Source: Komagataeibacter xylinus
Lineage (GTDB): Bacteria; Pseudomonadota; Alphaproteobacteria; Acetobacterales; Acetobacteraceae
NCBI RefSeq assembly: GCF_004302915.1
Contig: NZ_QQBI01000002.1
Span: 62,001-126,000, forward strand
DNA: 64,000 nt
Reading direction: 5' to 3'
Shown: one piece after another, positions 1 to 11,368 of the stretch
Layout of the letters: every line of letters starts with the position of its first letter
How positions within the stretch are numbered: the stretch's first letter is position 1
Made by a program: the position numbers and the translations under genes
Notes under the pieces: model-generated
Told to the model about the DNA's origin: nothing
Databases searched by the model: none
Seen by the model: only the letters and a program-made list of their open reading frames with translations

Positions 1-54
1 ATCATTCACACTCCGTAATATCGCTGTTCTGTAGCGTGGACCCATAACGCCACG

Positions 55-1569
55 ATGGCGCTTGCAGTTCCGTACCCCCTACTATCATGCATGATGATGC
101 CGCCCTTGACGACAGCCCAAACCGAACAGCCCGCGCCCGGCACCGACATGCCTCCCCTTTCGCCCCGCCGCACAAGGCTCATGGCGCTGATCGTGTCGAG
201 CCTGATGATGATGGAACAGCTCGATGGCACGGCGCTGACCACGGCGCTGCCCGCCATGGCAACGGACTTCCATGTCGATATTCCCCAGACCAGCATCACG
301 CTTACGGTCTACATGCTGGGGCTTGCGGCCCTGATCCCGGCCTCGGGGCGCATTGCCGAGCGGTTTGGCAACCGGGTCACGCTGCGCTGGGCCATTATCG
401 TGTTCCTTGGCGGCTCGCTGCTGGGCGGGCTTGCGCCCAACCTGCCCGTGCTGGCGCTGGCGCGGCTGGTGCAGGGGCTGGGCGGGGCGATGATGGTGCC
501 GGTGGGGCGGCTCGTGATCCTGCAGAACGTGCCCAAGTCGGAGCTGATGTCGGTCATGGCATGGGTCATGCTCACCGCCACCATCGGGCCCATGGCGGGC
601 CCGGTGCTGGGCGGCGTGCTGACCTCGGCACTGTCATGGCGGTGGGTGTTCTACCTCAACATCCCGCTCGGGCTGATCGCCATCGGGCTGATCGGGCGGT
701 TCATTCCGCAGGTGCGCATGCCCCATCCCCCTCCGTTTGACCTCAAGGGCAACATGTGGTGCGCGCTGGGGCTGGCGGGGCTGATCTTCGGGCTGGAACT
801 GCTGACCCATTCCGGCACGGCCCGCATCGTGGCCTGCGCCCTGCTCGTGCTGCCACTGGTATGCAGCGTGGCGTATATCCGCCACGCGCGGCGGGTTGCG
901 CACCCGGTGCTTGACCTGTCGCTGCTGCGGGTGAGCACCTTCCGCATCTCGGTTATCGCGGGCGCATGCACGCGCATCGCCACCGGGGGCATCATCTTTC
1001 TCCTGCCTTCCCTGCTGCAGACCCGCTTTGACGCGAGTGCCGCCCAGAGCGGGCTGATCACCGTCATCGCCCCCGTGGGCGCGCTGGCCATGCGCTTTGC
1101 CACACCCGCGCTGTACCGCGCCCGGGGCTACCGCGCGGTCATGTGCGCAAGCAGCCTGACCCTGCCCGGCGTGTGCCTGCTGCTGGCCCTGTACAACCCC
1201 GCCATGGGCATGCTCGCGCTACTGGCGCTGCTGGCCATGCATGGCATGGGCCAGACCATGGTCTATACCGGCTACAACACCATAGCCTATGCCGACATGC
1301 CGCCTGCACGCATGGGGGCGGCGACAAGCCTGTATTCAACCGCCCAGCAGGTCATGCTCACGCTGGGCATATGCTTTGCGGCAGGCACCCTGACCTCCGC
1401 GCGGCTGGTGCTCCCGCCCTCGCTCCAGATGCAGGACTACCGCCTGACCTTTATCCTGTGCGGCCTTGTCGCCACGATCGCACTGCCCGTCCTGCTGCGG
1501 CTTTCACCCGGTGCGGGGTCGGCGGTGAGTGGTCATGACCACACCGCCGCACAAAAGGACCGGTTATGA
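55..1569 (+). CDS. DHA2-family (EmrB/QacA type) MFS drug exporter
   Basis: Inner-membrane drug/proton antiporter of the 14-helix DHA2 branch of the major facilitator superfamily. About 504 residues, the usual length. Visible family marks are the first-helix motif LDGTALTTALPA (residues 56-67), a motif-A loop GRIAERFGNR (98-107), the antiporter motif C GPMAGPVLGG (178-187) and the WRWVFYLN segment just after it. The start is uncertain: the ATG at 55 has no clear ribosome binding site, and a run of three ATGs at 91-99 or the ATG at 181 are alternatives. It precedes an RND efflux operon on the same strand by 180 bases, so the two may form one export locus. Substrate cannot be read from sequence. 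Confidence 0.88.
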   Translation: MALAVPYPLLSCMMMPPLTTAQTEQPAPGTDMPPLSPRRTRLMALIVSSLMMMEQLDGTALTTALPAMATDFHVDIPQTSITLTVYMLGLAALIPASGRIAERFGNRVTLRWAIIVFLGGSLLGGLAPNLPVLALARLVQGLGGAMMVPVGRLVILQNVPKSELMSVMAWVMLTATIGPMAGPVLGGVLTSALSWRWVFYLNIPLGLIAIGLIGRFIPQVRMPHPPPFDLKGNMWCALGLAGLIFGLELLTHSGTARIVACALLVLPLVCSVAYIRHARRVAHPVLDLSLLRVSTFRISVIAGACTRIATGGIIFLLPSLLQTRFDASAAQSGLITVIAPVGALAMRFATPALYRARGYRAVMCASSLTLPGVCLLLALYNPAMGMLALLALLAMHGMGQTMVYTGYNTIAYADMPPARMGAATSLYSTAQQVMLTLGICFAAGTLTSARLVLPPSLQMQDYRLTFILCGLVATIALPVLLRLSPGAGSAVSGHDHTAAQKDRL

Positions 1570-1652
1570 AACATCAGGAGGTTTTGGCCCTTCCACCCGC
1601 CGCACAGGATGTTACATTCACTAACTTATTCCATTCACGCGCCATGTTAATA

Positions 1653-1667
1653 CTGGGACGATCCCAG
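1653..1667. promoter_or_regulatory. Small inverted repeat upstream of RND operon
   Basis: Perfect 6-bp arms CTGGGA/TCCCAG with a 3-base centre, in the 180-base gap between the MFS gene and the adaptor gene. It could be an operator for a local repressor or a weak stem-loop. There is no T-tract, so it is not a convincing terminator. I could not identify a clear -35/-10 pair near it. Confidence 0.3.
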
Positions 1668-1749
1668 GTTCGACCTTACGCTTTTTTCATAATGGCCCGG
1701 TTATTCACGCGGCCCCCATCCGACAGCAAGCAGGCAGAAACCCGACCGC

Positions 1750-2967
1750 ATGGATACAACGCCCCCCCCGCCCCGCGCCAGCGCCACACCCACGCCCCCG
1801 ACCGACCGACCGCGCCGTGGGCGGCGCGTGCTCTACCTGGCGGGCGGGGCGCTGGCGGTCGTCCTTGCGGTCGCTTTCCTGCGCCCCCATGCCGGCACCC
1901 ACAAGAAGCACGCCACAAGCGGCGACCAGCCGGTGGCGGTCACCGCCGTAAGCAGGGGCGACATGCCCGTGGTGCTGACGGAGCTGGGCACGGTGGTGCC
2001 CATCACCAACGTCACCGTGCAGTCGCGCATTGATGGCTACCTGATGCAGGTGCTCTTTACCGAGGGGCAGCACGTGCACAAGGGCGACCTGCTGGCCCTG
2101 ATCGACACCCGCCCCTATGAGGTGCTGCTGGCGCAGTACGAAGGCCAGCTGGCGCAGGACGTGGCCCAGCTCAAGGCCGCCCAGGTGGATAACGCCCGCT
2201 ACCAGCGCCTGATCCAGCAGAACAGCGTTGCCGCCATGACGGCCAAGGACCAGCAGTACAAGGTCGAGCAGCTCGAGGGCACGGTCAAGGCCGACCAGGC
2301 GCTGGTCGATAACGAGAAACTCCAGATCACCTACTGCCATATCGTAGCCCCCGTTGACGGGCGCGTTGGCATCCGTGAAGTGGACATGGGCAACTACATC
2401 ACCGCAGGCCAGACCAATGGCCTCGTGATCCTGACGCAGATGCAGCCGATCTCGGTCATCTTCACCGTGCCCGAAAACGATATCGGCCCCGTGGCCACCC
2501 GCCTGCGCGAAGGCACACCGCTCGAGGTCGATGCATGGGACAGCGCCAACCTCAACAAGATCGCAGCCGGCCAGGCCAGCGTGCTTGACAGCCAGATCGA
2601 TACCTCGACCGGCACGGTGCGCATGCGCGCGATCTTCCCCAATTCCCAGGAAGAGCTGTTCCCCAACCAGTTCGTCAACGCCCGCATGCTGGTCAGCACC
2701 GACCATGATGCCCTGCTCGTGCCCACCAATGCGCTGCAAAATGGCCCCAACGGCCAGTTCGTGTACGTCGTCAAGGCGGACAGCACGGTGGAAGTGCGCA
2801 ACGTCAAGACCGGCCATGCCAACAACACCATGACCGTGGTGACGGACGGCGTGAAGGAAGGCGAGCGCGTGGTGACCGATGGCGTGGACCACCTGCGTGA
2901 TGGCGTGAAGGTCAGCATTCCCCAGGCTGCCGACGGCACCGCCGCCCCGCAGAAGGGCAAGGAATAG
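1750..2967 (+). CDS. mdtA: RND efflux periplasmic adaptor, MdtA-like
   Basis: Membrane fusion protein that links an inner-membrane RND pump to an outer-membrane channel. 405 residues. A Pro-rich cytoplasmic N-terminus is followed by one membrane anchor (about residues 27-43), then barrel-sandwich/lipoyl, helical hairpin and beta-barrel segments. The phrases VTVQSRIDGYLMQVLFTEGQ and QITYCHIVAPVDGRVGIREV are typical of MdtA/AcrA adaptors. First gene of a four-gene operon with two RND pumps and a NodT-type channel, the MdtABC arrangement. The gap to the next gene is 63 bases. The symbol follows family resemblance and gene order. Drug range is not known. Confidence 0.88.
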   Translation: MDTTPPPPRASATPTPPTDRPRRGRRVLYLAGGALAVVLAVAFLRPHAGTHKKHATSGDQPVAVTAVSRGDMPVVLTELGTVVPITNVTVQSRIDGYLMQVLFTEGQHVHKGDLLALIDTRPYEVLLAQYEGQLAQDVAQLKAAQVDNARYQRLIQQNSVAAMTAKDQQYKVEQLEGTVKADQALVDNEKLQITYCHIVAPVDGRVGIREVDMGNYITAGQTNGLVILTQMQPISVIFTVPENDIGPVATRLREGTPLEVDAWDSANLNKIAAGQASVLDSQIDTSTGTVRMRAIFPNSQEELFPNQFVNARMLVSTDHDALLVPTNALQNGPNGQFVYVVKADSTVEVRNVKTGHANNTMTVVTDGVKEGERVVTDGVDHLRDGVKVSIPQAADGTAAPQKGKE

Positions 2968-3030
2968 GGTGCGCGCCCGCCTGCCCGCCCCCCTGCCTGA
3001 CCTGCCCTGCGCGTTGCCGGAGATTGCCGC

Positions 3031-6000
3031 GTGAATCCCTCCCGCCTTTTCATACACCGTCCGGTCGCGACCACGCTGCTCATGCTGGCCATCCTGCTGG
3101 CGGGGCTGCTGGGCTATCACTTCCTGCCCGTATCGGCCCTGCCGGATGTGGAATACCCCACCATTACGGTGCAGACCTTCTACCCCGGCGCCAGCCCCGA
3201 TGTGATGGCCACCTCCGTCACCGCCCCGCTTGAAACACAGCTGGGCGAGATGTCGGGGCTGGAGCAGATGACATCGCGCTCATCGGGCGGCGCATCGGTC
3301 ATTACCCTGCGCTTTGGCCTGACTATGACCATGGACATTGCCGAGCAGGAAGTGCAGGCCGCGATCAACCAGGCGAATTCCCTGCTGCCGACCGACCTGC
3401 CCGCTCCCCCGGTCTACGCCAAGGTCAACCCCGCCGACACGCCGGTCGTGACCCTTGGCATCTCGTCAAAGACCATGCCGCTGACGGAGGTGGAGGATTA
3501 CGTCGATACCCGCCTGGCCGAGAAAATAAGCCAGATCTCGGGCGTGGGGCTGGTGACGCTTTCAGGCGGCAACCGCAAGGCGCTGCGCGTGCGCGTCAAC
3601 ATCCCCAAGCTGACCTCGTTCGGCATTGACCTCGATACGCTGCGCACCACCATCGGCAATGTGAACATCAACTCCCCCACCGGCACGTTCGATGGCCCCA
3701 AGCGCGCGACCACGCTGCGCATCGATGGCCAGATCACCGGGGTGCAGCAGCTGCTTGACCAGGTCATCGCCTACCAGAACAACGGCCCCGTGCGCATCCG
3801 CGACGTGGCCAGCGTGGTGATCGGCCCCGAGAACACCGAGCTTGCCGCCTGGGCCAACCGCACGCCGGCCCTGGTCATGAACGTGCAGCGCCAGCCGGGC
3901 GCCAACGTGATCTCGGTGGTGGACAACATCAAATACGCCCTGCCCCGCCTGCAGGAATCCCTGCCGCCGGGCATCACCATCACGCCGCTTACCGACCGGA
4001 CCACCACCATCCGCGCCTCGGTGGAGGATGTGGAGTTCGAGCTTGGCCTGGCGCTGGTGCTGGTCGTGGGCGTGATCTTCGTGTTCCTGCGCAACGTGCC
4101 GGCCACGCTGATCCCCAGCCTGTCGGTGCCGCTGTCGCTGGTGGGCACGCTGGCGGTGATGTACCTGTTCGGCTTCTCACTCGACAACCTCTCGCTCATG
4201 TCGCTCACCATCGCCACGGGCTTCGTGGTGGATGATGCCATCGTCATGATCGAGAACATCGCCCGCTACATCGAGATGGGCGACACCCGCATGCAGGCGG
4301 CGCTGAAGGGCGCGGGCGAGATCGGGTTCACCATCATCTCGCTCACCGTATCGCTGATCGCGGTGCTGATCCCGCTGCTGTTCATGGGGGACGTGGTGGG
4401 CCGCCTGTTCCATGAATTCGCCATGACGCTGGCGGTCACCATCATCCTCTCCGCCGTGGTCTCGCTCACGCTGGTGCCCATGATGTGCGCCCGCCTTTTG
4501 CATGAGCACGACACCAAGCATGCCGAACCCGCCTGGTCAGCCACCATCGAGCGCTGGACGGTCGCCACGATCGAGGGCTATGGCCGCGCGCTCGATGTGG
4601 TGCTGCGCCACCGCAGGCTCACGCTGGGCGTGTTTGGCGCAACGCTGATGCTGACCGGCGTGCTGGCGGTGATCATTCCCAAGGGGTTCTTCCCCGTGCA
4701 GGACACGGGCGTGATCCAGGGCATATCGGTCATGGCGCAGTCCACCTCGTTCAGCGCCATGAAGCGCCACCAGCAGGAACTCGCCGACCGGATCCTGCAA
4801 GATGAGGACGTGGCCAGCCTGTCCTCCTTCGTGGGGGTGGACGGGCAGAACGTCACCCTCAACCAGGGGCGCTTCCTCATCAACCTCAAGCCGGTGGACA
4901 AGCGCTCATCCACCGCGCAGCAGGTCGCAACCCGCCTGCGCGCCGAGACCGCCGACATACCGGGGGCCGAACTGTACGTGCAGCCGGTGCAGGATCTCTC
5001 GCTCGACACCTCGGTCGCGGCCACGCAGTACCAGTTCCTGCTCGAAAACCCCGACTACAACCAGTTCACCACCTGGGTGCCGAAATTCATCGCCCGCCTG
5101 CAGCAGGAAAAAGCGCTGTCCGACGTGACATCGGACCTGCAGGCAGCAGGGCTCGTGGCACATGTCGACCTCGACCGCACCACGGGCGCGCGCTACTCGA
5201 TCACGCCGCAGACCATCGACAACGTGCTGTATGACAGTTTTGGCCAGCGCCAGATCTCGACCATCTTCACCCAGTCCAACCAGTACCGCGTGATCCTCGA
5301 GGCAACGCCCAGCTTCCAGCAGGACATGGGCTCGCTGAGCCAGATCTACCTGCCGGGCATCAGCGGCAATGCGGGCGAGAGCACGTCCGGCCCCACCCGC
5401 TCGCCCACCTCGGGGCTGGTGCCGCTCTCCTCCGTCACCACGGTAACGCAGGATACCGCGCCGCTATTGATCACGCATGTGGGGCAGTTCCCGGCCACGA
5501 CCGTCTCGTTCAACGTAAGGCCCGGCTACGCGCTGGGCGATGCGACGGATGCGATCGAGCGCGCGGAGAAGGACATCCACCTGCCCTCGAGCTTCCAGAC
5601 CTCGTTCCAGGGCACGGCGGCGGCCTTCCGCAGTTCGCTGTCAAACGAGGCCTGGCTGGTGCTGGCGGCCCTGGTTGCGGTCTATATCGTGCTGGGCATC
5701 CTGTATGAGAGCTTTGTCCACCCCATCACCATCCTCTCTACCCTGCCCTCGGCTGGCATCGGCGCGCTGCTGGCGCTGTGGCTGACGGGATCGGGGCTGG
5801 ATGTGATGGGCATCATCGGGCTGGTGCTGCTGATCGGCATCGTCAAGAAAAACGCCATCATGATGATCGACTTCGCGCTTGAGGCCGAGCGGGTGGAGGG
5901 CATGACGCCGCTGCACTCCATCCGCCACGCCGCGCTGCTGCGCTTCCGCCCCATCCTCATGACCACGCTGGCCGCCATGCTGGGCGCCGTACCGATGATG

Positions 6001-6210
6001 CTGGGCACCGGCACCGGCTCGGAGCTGCGCCGCCCGCTGGGCATTGCCATCGTGGGCGGGCTTGCGGTGAGCCAGCTGCTCACGCTGTTCACCACCCCGG
6101 TCATCTACCTGCTCATGGACGGGATCAGCCAGAAGCTGGCCCGCCGCTTTGGCACGACGGATGAGGCCGGGCCTGACGGTGGCCAGCCCGGCCCGCAGGC
6201 TTCTGCATGA
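3031..6210 (+). CDS. mdtB: RND multidrug efflux permease, MdtB-like
   Basis: Proton-driven inner-membrane pump of the hydrophobe/amphiphile efflux (HAE-1) type. 1059 residues, normal length. The translation begins [12 protein letters not shown] as in MdtB/AcrB proteins. The helix-4 proton-relay pair is D401-D402 in [13 protein letters not shown] and the helix-10 lysines are K939-K940 in [12 protein letters not shown], so the relay looks intact. The start is GTG, supported by a GGAG ribosome binding site 8 bases upstream. The stop overlaps the ATG of the next pump (ATGA), giving translational coupling and suggesting the two work as an MdtB/MdtC heterotrimer. Confidence 0.92.
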   Translation: MNPSRLFIHRPVATTLLMLAILLAGLLGYHFLPVSALPDVEYPTITVQTFYPGASPDVMATSVTAPLETQLGEMSGLEQMTSRSSGGASVITLRFGLTMTMDIAEQEVQAAINQANSLLPTDLPAPPVYAKVNPADTPVVTLGISSKTMPLTEVEDYVDTRLAEKISQISGVGLVTLSGGNRKALRVRVNIPKLTSFGIDLDTLRTTIGNVNINSPTGTFDGPKRATTLRIDGQITGVQQLLDQVIAYQNNGPVRIRDVASVVIGPENTELAAWANRTPALVMNVQRQPGANVISVVDNIKYALPRLQESLPPGITITPLTDRTTTIRASVEDVEFELGLALVLVVGVIFVFLRNVPATLIPSLSVPLSLVGTLAVMYLFGFSLDNLSLMSLTIATGFVVDDAIVMIENIARYIEMGDTRMQAALKGAGEIGFTIISLTVSLIAVLIPLLFMGDVVGRLFHEFAMTLAVTIILSAVVSLTLVPMMCARLLHEHDTKHAEPAWSATIERWTVATIEGYGRALDVVLRHRRLTLGVFGATLMLTGVLAVIIPKGFFPVQDTGVIQGISVMAQSTSFSAMKRHQQELADRILQDEDVASLSSFVGVDGQNVTLNQGRFLINLKPVDKRSSTAQQVATRLRAETADIPGAELYVQPVQDLSLDTSVAATQYQFLLENPDYNQFTTWVPKFIARLQQEKALSDVTSDLQAAGLVAHVDLDRTTGARYSITPQTIDNVLYDSFGQRQISTIFTQSNQYRVILEATPSFQQDMGSLSQIYLPGISGNAGESTSGPTRSPTSGLVPLSSVTTVTQDTAPLLITHVGQFPATTVSFNVRPGYALGDATDAIERAEKDIHLPSSFQTSFQGTAAAFRSSLSNEAWLVLAALVAVYIVLGILYESFVHPITILSTLPSAGIGALLALWLTGSGLDVMGIIGLVLLIGIVKKNAIMMIDFALEAERVEGMTPLHSIRHAALLRFRPILMTTLAAMLGAVPMMLGTGTGSELRRPLGIAIVGGLAVSQLLTLFTTPVIYLLMDGISQKLARRFGTTDEAGPDGGQPGPQASA

Positions 6211-9200
6211 ACCCGCTTGCCATCTTCGTGCGCAGGCCGGTCGCCACCGTATTGCTGACGGTGGCGCTGATCCTGGGCGGCGTGATCGGCTACACCACCC
6301 TGCCAGTGGCGGACATGCCCAATGTGGACTTTCCGGTCATACAGGTGCAGGCGCAGCAGGCCGGTGGCTCGCCCGAGGAAATTGCAAGCTCGGTGGCCGC
6401 CCCGCTCGAGCGGCATCTTGGCGCCATTGCCGACCTGACGGAGATGACCTCGCAGTCATCAGCCAACCAGGCGCGGATCACGCTGCAGTTCTCGCTTGAC
6501 CGCGACATCAACGGCGCCGCACGCGACGTGGAGGCCGCCCTTCAGGCCGCCCATGCCGACCTGCCCTCCTCGCTGCGACAGAACCCGAGCTACTTCAAGG
6601 CCAACCCCAACGGCGCGCCGGTCATGATCCTGGCGCTGACCTCGCGCACGCGCACGCCGCCGCAGCTTTATGACCTGGCCTCGAACGTGCTGCAGCAGCA
6701 CCTCTCGCAGATTCAGGGCGTGGGCCAGGTCGAGATCGGTGGCAGCTCGCTGCCTGCCGTGCGGGTGGAGATGAACCCGCTGGCGCTGTACAAATTCGGC
6801 ATCGGGTTTGAAGATATCCGCGCCGCCCTCGCCTCGGCCAACGCGCATACGCCCAAGGGCTTCATCGACCAGGGCGACAACCGCTTCGTGCTGTCCACTA
6901 ACGACCAGGCGCATAACGCCCAGGCCTATCGCGACCTGATCGTGGCCTACCATGACAGCCGCCCCGTGCGGCTCGAGGACGTGGCCTACGTGCATGACAG
7001 CGTGGAGGACGTGCGCAACGCGGGCTACGTGGATGGCAAGTCCGGCGTGCTGGCCATCATCTTCGCGCAGGCCGGGGCCAACATCATCAACACCAATGAC
7101 CAGATCCGCGCGCAGATCCCCATGCTGCGGGCGGCATTGCCCGCGGATGTGGACCTTGGCAACTTCATGGACCGCTCCACCACCATCCGCGCGGCCCTGG
7201 CCGACACGCAGTTCACGCTGGTGCTGTCGGTCGTGCTCGTGGTGCTGGTGGTGCTTCTGTTCCTGCGCTCGCCGCGCATCACCATCATCCCCGCCATTGT
7301 CGTGCCGACTTCCATCATCACCACCTTCGGCGCGATGAAGCTGATGGGCTATTCGATCGACAACCTTTCGCTCATGGCGCTGACCATTTCCACCGGCTTC
7401 GTGGTGGATGACGCCATCGTGGTGGTGGAGAACATCAGCCGCCACATGGAGGCGGGCATGGACCGGCTGCAGGCCACCCTGCTCGGCACGCGCGAGGTGG
7501 CATTCACGGTGCTGTCGATCACGATGTCGCTGATTGCGGTGTTCCTGCCCATCCTGCTGCTCAGCGGGGTGGCGGGGCGCCTGTTCCATGAATTCGCCAT
7601 GACGATGTCGCTGACCATCGTCATCTCCATGGTGCTGTCGCTCTCGCTCACCCCCATGATGACCTCGCGCCTGCTCAGGCAGTACGAAAAACCCACCGCG
7701 GGCGGCGGTGTGTTCGGGCGCATCGGCCTGTGGCTGGAAAGCGGGCTGAATGCGGCCCAGCAGGGCTATGCACACTCGCTGGAATGGGCGATCACGCACC
7801 GCCGCATCACCATCCTGTCGCTGCCCGTCACCATTGCCATCATGGTTGGCCTGTTCATCAAGATGCCCAAGAGCCTGTTCCCTGAATCGGATACCGGCAT
7901 GCTGATGGGCCACCTGATGGGCGACCAGTCTATTTCGTTCCAGGCCATGCAGTCGCAGGTCCATACCGTGCAGTCCGCCATCATGGCGGATCGGGACGTG
8001 GCGCATGTCATGGGCTTCATGGGCGGGCGCGGCAGTTCCAACCAGGCCAACATGTTCGTAACCCTCAAGGACAAGTCGGAGCGCAACGACACCCCCGCCC
8101 AGACCATTGCCCGCATCTCGCACCGGCTGCGCAACATGGTGGGGGCGACATTCTATGCCTCCGCACCCGGGCAGCTGCGCATTGGCGGGCGGCAGAGCAA
8201 TGCGGCCTACCAGTATTCGCTGCATTCCGATTCCTCGAAGGATCTGTACAAATGGACGCCGCTGCTGGTCTCGGCGTTGCAGAAGCATCATGAGCTGTCC
8301 GATATTTCATCGGACGTGCTGCAGGGCGGCTCGGCGCTTGACGTGCAGATCGACCGCGACACCGCAAGCCGCCTCAACATCACGCCGCAGCTCGTGTCGA
8401 ACACGCTGTATGATGCGTATGGTCAGCGCTCGGCCTCGGTCATCTATAACGCGCTGAACCAGTACCGCGTGGTGATGGAGGTCGAGCCCCGCTTCTGGGC
8501 GGACCCGACCACGCTCAAGCAGGTCTGGGTGAGTGTGGCGGGTGGCACGGCGGGCGGCGGCACGCAGTCCAACACCATCCGCGTCAAGACCGATACGGGC
8601 ACCACCGCCTCGCAGCTCAGTGCTGAATCCTTCCGCAACCAGGTGGCCAACAAGCTGGCGGGCGGCAACAGCGCCTCGACCGGTTCGGCGGTTTCCACCA
8701 GTTCGGAATCCATGGTGCCGCTCACGCTGGTCTCCACCCTCAAGCCCACCAAGACCGCGCTCAGCATCAACCATGACGGGCAGACGGTCTCGAGCACGGT
8801 TTCGTTCAACCTGAGCAATGGCGTCTCGCTCAGCCAGGCGGTGCAGATCATCAATGAGGAAATGGTGCGCCTGCACATGCCCGACAACATACAGGGCGCG
8901 TTTGCGGGCAATGCCGCGCAGTTCCAGAAATCGGTCAATAACGAGCCGCTGCTCATCCTCGCCGCCCTGGCTGCGGTGTACATGGTGCTGGGCATCCTGT
9001 ATGAAAGCTACGTGCACCCGCTGACCATTCTCTCCACCCTGCCCTCGGCCGGGGTGGGCGCGCTGCTGGCGCTGCAGTTCTTTGGGGAGGCGTTCTCGCT
9101 GATTGCCATGATCGGGGTGATCCTGCTGATCGGCATCGTGAAGAAAAACGCCATCATGCTGGTCGATTTCGCCATCACCGCCGAGCGTGATGAGGGGCAT

Positions 9201-9506
9201 AGCGCGCTCGAGGCCATCCGCACCGCCTGCCTGCTGCGCTTCCGCCCGATCATGATGACCACGTTCGCCGCAGCCCTGGGCGCGCTGCCGCTCATCTTCG
9301 GCCATGGCTACGGCTCGGAGCTGCGCCGCCCGCTGGGCATCGCCATCGTGGGGGGGCTGCTCGTCAGCCAGGCGCTCACGCTTTATACCACGCCGGTTGT
9401 CTACCTCTATCTCGACCATATGGGGGCAGCCTGCCGCGGCTTTTTCAACCGGCTGTATGGACGGCTGTCCCGACGCCATCGTCTTTCCCACCAGCAGGAT
9501 TCCTGA
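6207..9506 (+). CDS. mdtC: RND multidrug efflux permease, MdtC-like
   Basis: Second HAE-type RND pump, 1099 residues, directly coupled to the first by a 4-base ATGA overlap. It carries the same proton-relay residues: D401-D402 in [13 protein letters not shown] and K979-K980 in [12 protein letters not shown]. An extra Ser/Thr/Gly-rich stretch lies in the second porter region (roughly residues 780-840), which explains the length above 1050. In E. coli, MdtB and MdtC assemble as a B2C heterotrimer; the tandem paralogues here fit that model. The C-terminus is basic and cytoplasmic. It ends 5 bases before the outer-membrane channel gene. Confidence 0.92.
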   Translation: MNPLAIFVRRPVATVLLTVALILGGVIGYTTLPVADMPNVDFPVIQVQAQQAGGSPEEIASSVAAPLERHLGAIADLTEMTSQSSANQARITLQFSLDRDINGAARDVEAALQAAHADLPSSLRQNPSYFKANPNGAPVMILALTSRTRTPPQLYDLASNVLQQHLSQIQGVGQVEIGGSSLPAVRVEMNPLALYKFGIGFEDIRAALASANAHTPKGFIDQGDNRFVLSTNDQAHNAQAYRDLIVAYHDSRPVRLEDVAYVHDSVEDVRNAGYVDGKSGVLAIIFAQAGANIINTNDQIRAQIPMLRAALPADVDLGNFMDRSTTIRAALADTQFTLVLSVVLVVLVVLLFLRSPRITIIPAIVVPTSIITTFGAMKLMGYSIDNLSLMALTISTGFVVDDAIVVVENISRHMEAGMDRLQATLLGTREVAFTVLSITMSLIAVFLPILLLSGVAGRLFHEFAMTMSLTIVISMVLSLSLTPMMTSRLLRQYEKPTAGGGVFGRIGLWLESGLNAAQQGYAHSLEWAITHRRITILSLPVTIAIMVGLFIKMPKSLFPESDTGMLMGHLMGDQSISFQAMQSQVHTVQSAIMADRDVAHVMGFMGGRGSSNQANMFVTLKDKSERNDTPAQTIARISHRLRNMVGATFYASAPGQLRIGGRQSNAAYQYSLHSDSSKDLYKWTPLLVSALQKHHELSDISSDVLQGGSALDVQIDRDTASRLNITPQLVSNTLYDAYGQRSASVIYNALNQYRVVMEVEPRFWADPTTLKQVWVSVAGGTAGGGTQSNTIRVKTDTGTTASQLSAESFRNQVANKLAGGNSASTGSAVSTSSESMVPLTLVSTLKPTKTALSINHDGQTVSSTVSFNLSNGVSLSQAVQIINEEMVRLHMPDNIQGAFAGNAAQFQKSVNNEPLLILAALAAVYMVLGILYESYVHPLTILSTLPSAGVGALLALQFFGEAFSLIAMIGVILLIGIVKKNAIMLVDFAITAERDEGHSALEAIRTACLLRFRPIMMTTFAAALGALPLIFGHGYGSELRRPLGIAIVGGLLVSQALTLYTTPVVYLYLDHMGAACRGFFNRLYGRLSRRHRLSHQQDS

Positions 9507-9511
9507 ACCGG

Positions 9512-11068
9512 ATGACACGTCCCTCGCCATCCCCCATCCGTGCCAGCCATGCGCCCGGCCGCCGCCTGCGTCTTGCCCTGGCCCTTGTGCCGCTCGCGGC
9601 CCTGAGCGGGTGCATGATCGGGCCGAAATACCATCGGCCCGCCGCCATCGTCTCGGCCCATTTCAAGGAATTGCGGCCCGAACCTGGCTGGGAAGCCGCC
9701 AACCCCAAGCTTGCGGAACTGCCCAAGCATGACTGGTGGACAATCTATAACGACCCCGTGCTGAACGCACTGGAGGCGCAGGTTGCGATCTCGAACCAGA
9801 ACGTGAAGCAGTACGAGGCCAATTACCGTAACGCACGCGCCATGATCGACAGCGTGCGCGCCCAGCTTTTCCCCACCATCAGCGGCAGCCTTGGCTTCAA
9901 CCGCGCGGGGCATGGGGCGGGGTCTCTTTCTTCCTCCGGCAGCAATTACGCCAAGGAGGGCTCGACCTATAACACCTATGATATCGGCCCCAGCGCCAGT
10001 TGGGATCTCGACATCTGGGGCAAGATCCGCCGGCAGGTGCAGGAGCAGGTGACGGCGGCGCAGGCGAGTGCGGCCGACCTGGCCAACGCCACGCTGTCCT
10101 ATCAGGCGCAGCTGGCCACGGCCTATTTCAACCTGCGCTACCAGGACAGCCTGACCGACCTTTTGCAACGCTATGTCCACTTCAATGAGCAGGCGCTGCA
10201 GATTACCCAGAACCAGTTCGAGGCGGGCACGGCAGACCCGACCGCCGTGCTGCAGGCCCGCACCACGCTGGAGCAGAACCGGGCCTCGCTGGTGCAGGCG
10301 GGCATCAACCGCGCGCAGTATGAGCACGCCATTGCCGTGCTGGTGGGCAAGCCGCCCGCCGATGTCACGATCGCCCCGGCGGAACTGTCGCGCACCGTGC
10401 CGCCCATTCCGGTCAGCGTGCCGGCCGACCTGCTGCAACGCCGCCCCGACATTGCCGCTGCCGAGCGCACGATGGAGGAATACAACGCCATGATTGGCGC
10501 GGACATGGCCGCCTTCTTCCCCGACATCACCATCAATGCCAGCTATTCACAAAGTGGCGGCGACCCGGTGACCTCGCTGATGCAGGCTTTGAACCGGGTG
10601 TGGTCGCTTGGCGCTTCCGCCACCGAAGTGCTGTTTGAAGGCGGATCGCGCACGGCCGCCGTGCATGAGGCCAACGCCCAGTATGACAGCGCGGTGGCCA
10701 CCTACCGCCAGACCGTGCTGACGGCCCTGCAGAACACGGAAGATCAGCTCTCGAACCTGCGCATCCTGGCCGAGCAGAACGCCCAGCAGCAGAAGGCGCT
10801 CGACCTCGCCAACCGCACGGTCGAGGTCTCGCTCAACCAGTACCAGGCCGGAACCGCGATCTATACCACCGTCATCACCAACGAGAACTCGGCCCTGAGC
10901 GATGCCGAGACGCTGCTTGGAATCCAGCAGCAGCGCATGGTCGATAGCGTGAGCCTGGTGCAGGCCCTTGGCGGCGGATGGGATACCTCCCGCCTGCCCA
11001 GCAAGCACTCGCTGCAAAAGGACAACCCGCTCCTGCCTTCCTTCATCCAGAAGGACACCAACAAATAG
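9512..11068 (+). CDS. NodT-family outer-membrane efflux lipoprotein
   Basis: TolC-like trimeric channel that carries substrates from the MdtABC-type pump across the outer membrane. 518 residues. A lipoprotein signal peptide ends in the lipobox LSGC (Cys at about residue 34) and is followed by IGPKYHRP, the typical N-terminus of mature NodT/OprM proteins. Two outer-membrane efflux repeats follow, including QAGTAIYTTVITNEN near the end. Last gene of the operon. A strong hairpin terminator follows within 10 bases of the stop codon. Confidence 0.9.
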   Translation: MTRPSPSPIRASHAPGRRLRLALALVPLAALSGCMIGPKYHRPAAIVSAHFKELRPEPGWEAANPKLAELPKHDWWTIYNDPVLNALEAQVAISNQNVKQYEANYRNARAMIDSVRAQLFPTISGSLGFNRAGHGAGSLSSSGSNYAKEGSTYNTYDIGPSASWDLDIWGKIRRQVQEQVTAAQASAADLANATLSYQAQLATAYFNLRYQDSLTDLLQRYVHFNEQALQITQNQFEAGTADPTAVLQARTTLEQNRASLVQAGINRAQYEHAIAVLVGKPPADVTIAPAELSRTVPPIPVSVPADLLQRRPDIAAAERTMEEYNAMIGADMAAFFPDITINASYSQSGGDPVTSLMQALNRVWSLGASATEVLFEGGSRTAAVHEANAQYDSAVATYRQTVLTALQNTEDQLSNLRILAEQNAQQQKALDLANRTVEVSLNQYQAGTAIYTTVITNENSALSDAETLLGIQQQRMVDSVSLVQALGGGWDTSRLPSKHSLQKDNPLLPSFIQKDTNK

Positions 11069-11074
11069 GCATGA

Positions 11075-11110
11075 AAAAACCCCCTGCACCGCGTGGCGCA
11101 GGGGGTTTTT
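11075..11110. terminator. Bidirectional intrinsic terminator
   Basis: Stem CCCCCTGC/GCAGGGGG at 11080-11087 and 11098-11105, flanked by A5 on the left and T5 on the right. Each strand therefore has a GC stem followed by a T-run. It lies between the channel gene ending at 11068 (plus) and the DUF1328 gene ending at 11131 (minus), so it serves both convergent transcripts. Confidence 0.9.
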
Positions 11111-11130
11111 GCCTGAGGGCCAGCAGGTTG

Positions 11131-11307
11131 CTACCGGAATAACGTGTTGGCCGAGAACAGCACCAGCAGCACCACGATCACGAAGCACGCAATGGCGATG
11201 AAGAACAGAATCTTCGCCATCCCTGCCGAAACGGCGGAAATGCCACTGAAGCCGAACACGCCGGCCACCAGCGAGACAATAAGAAAAAACAGCGCCAGTT
11301 TCAGCAT
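11131..11307 (-). CDS. DUF1328 small membrane protein (YtjA-like)
   Basis: A 58-residue protein with two hydrophobic helices, beginning MLKLALFFLIVSLVAGVFGF and containing the internal segment AGMAKILFFIAIACF. This pattern matches the DUF1328/YtjA family of tiny inner-membrane proteins; the function of that family is unknown. The start is ATG with an AAGGA ribosome binding site about 9 bases upstream. It lies 61 bases downstream of another small membrane-anchored protein on the same strand, so the two may be co-transcribed. It ends against a bidirectional terminator. Confidence 0.85.
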   Translation of the reverse strand: MLKLALFFLIVSLVAGVFGFSGISAVSAGMAKILFFIAIACFVIVVLLVLFSANTLFR

Positions 11308-11368
11308 GGCTTATTTCCTTGCAAATCAGTCATGCCCCATTCAACGCGGCAGCATGGCATATGTTGCC

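Noticed and set aside
1566-2033. Open frame starting at the MFS gene stop and running into the adaptor gene
   Set aside because: Most of it overlaps the well-supported MdtA-like gene in another frame and its translation is Arg/Pro/His-rich without family resemblance.
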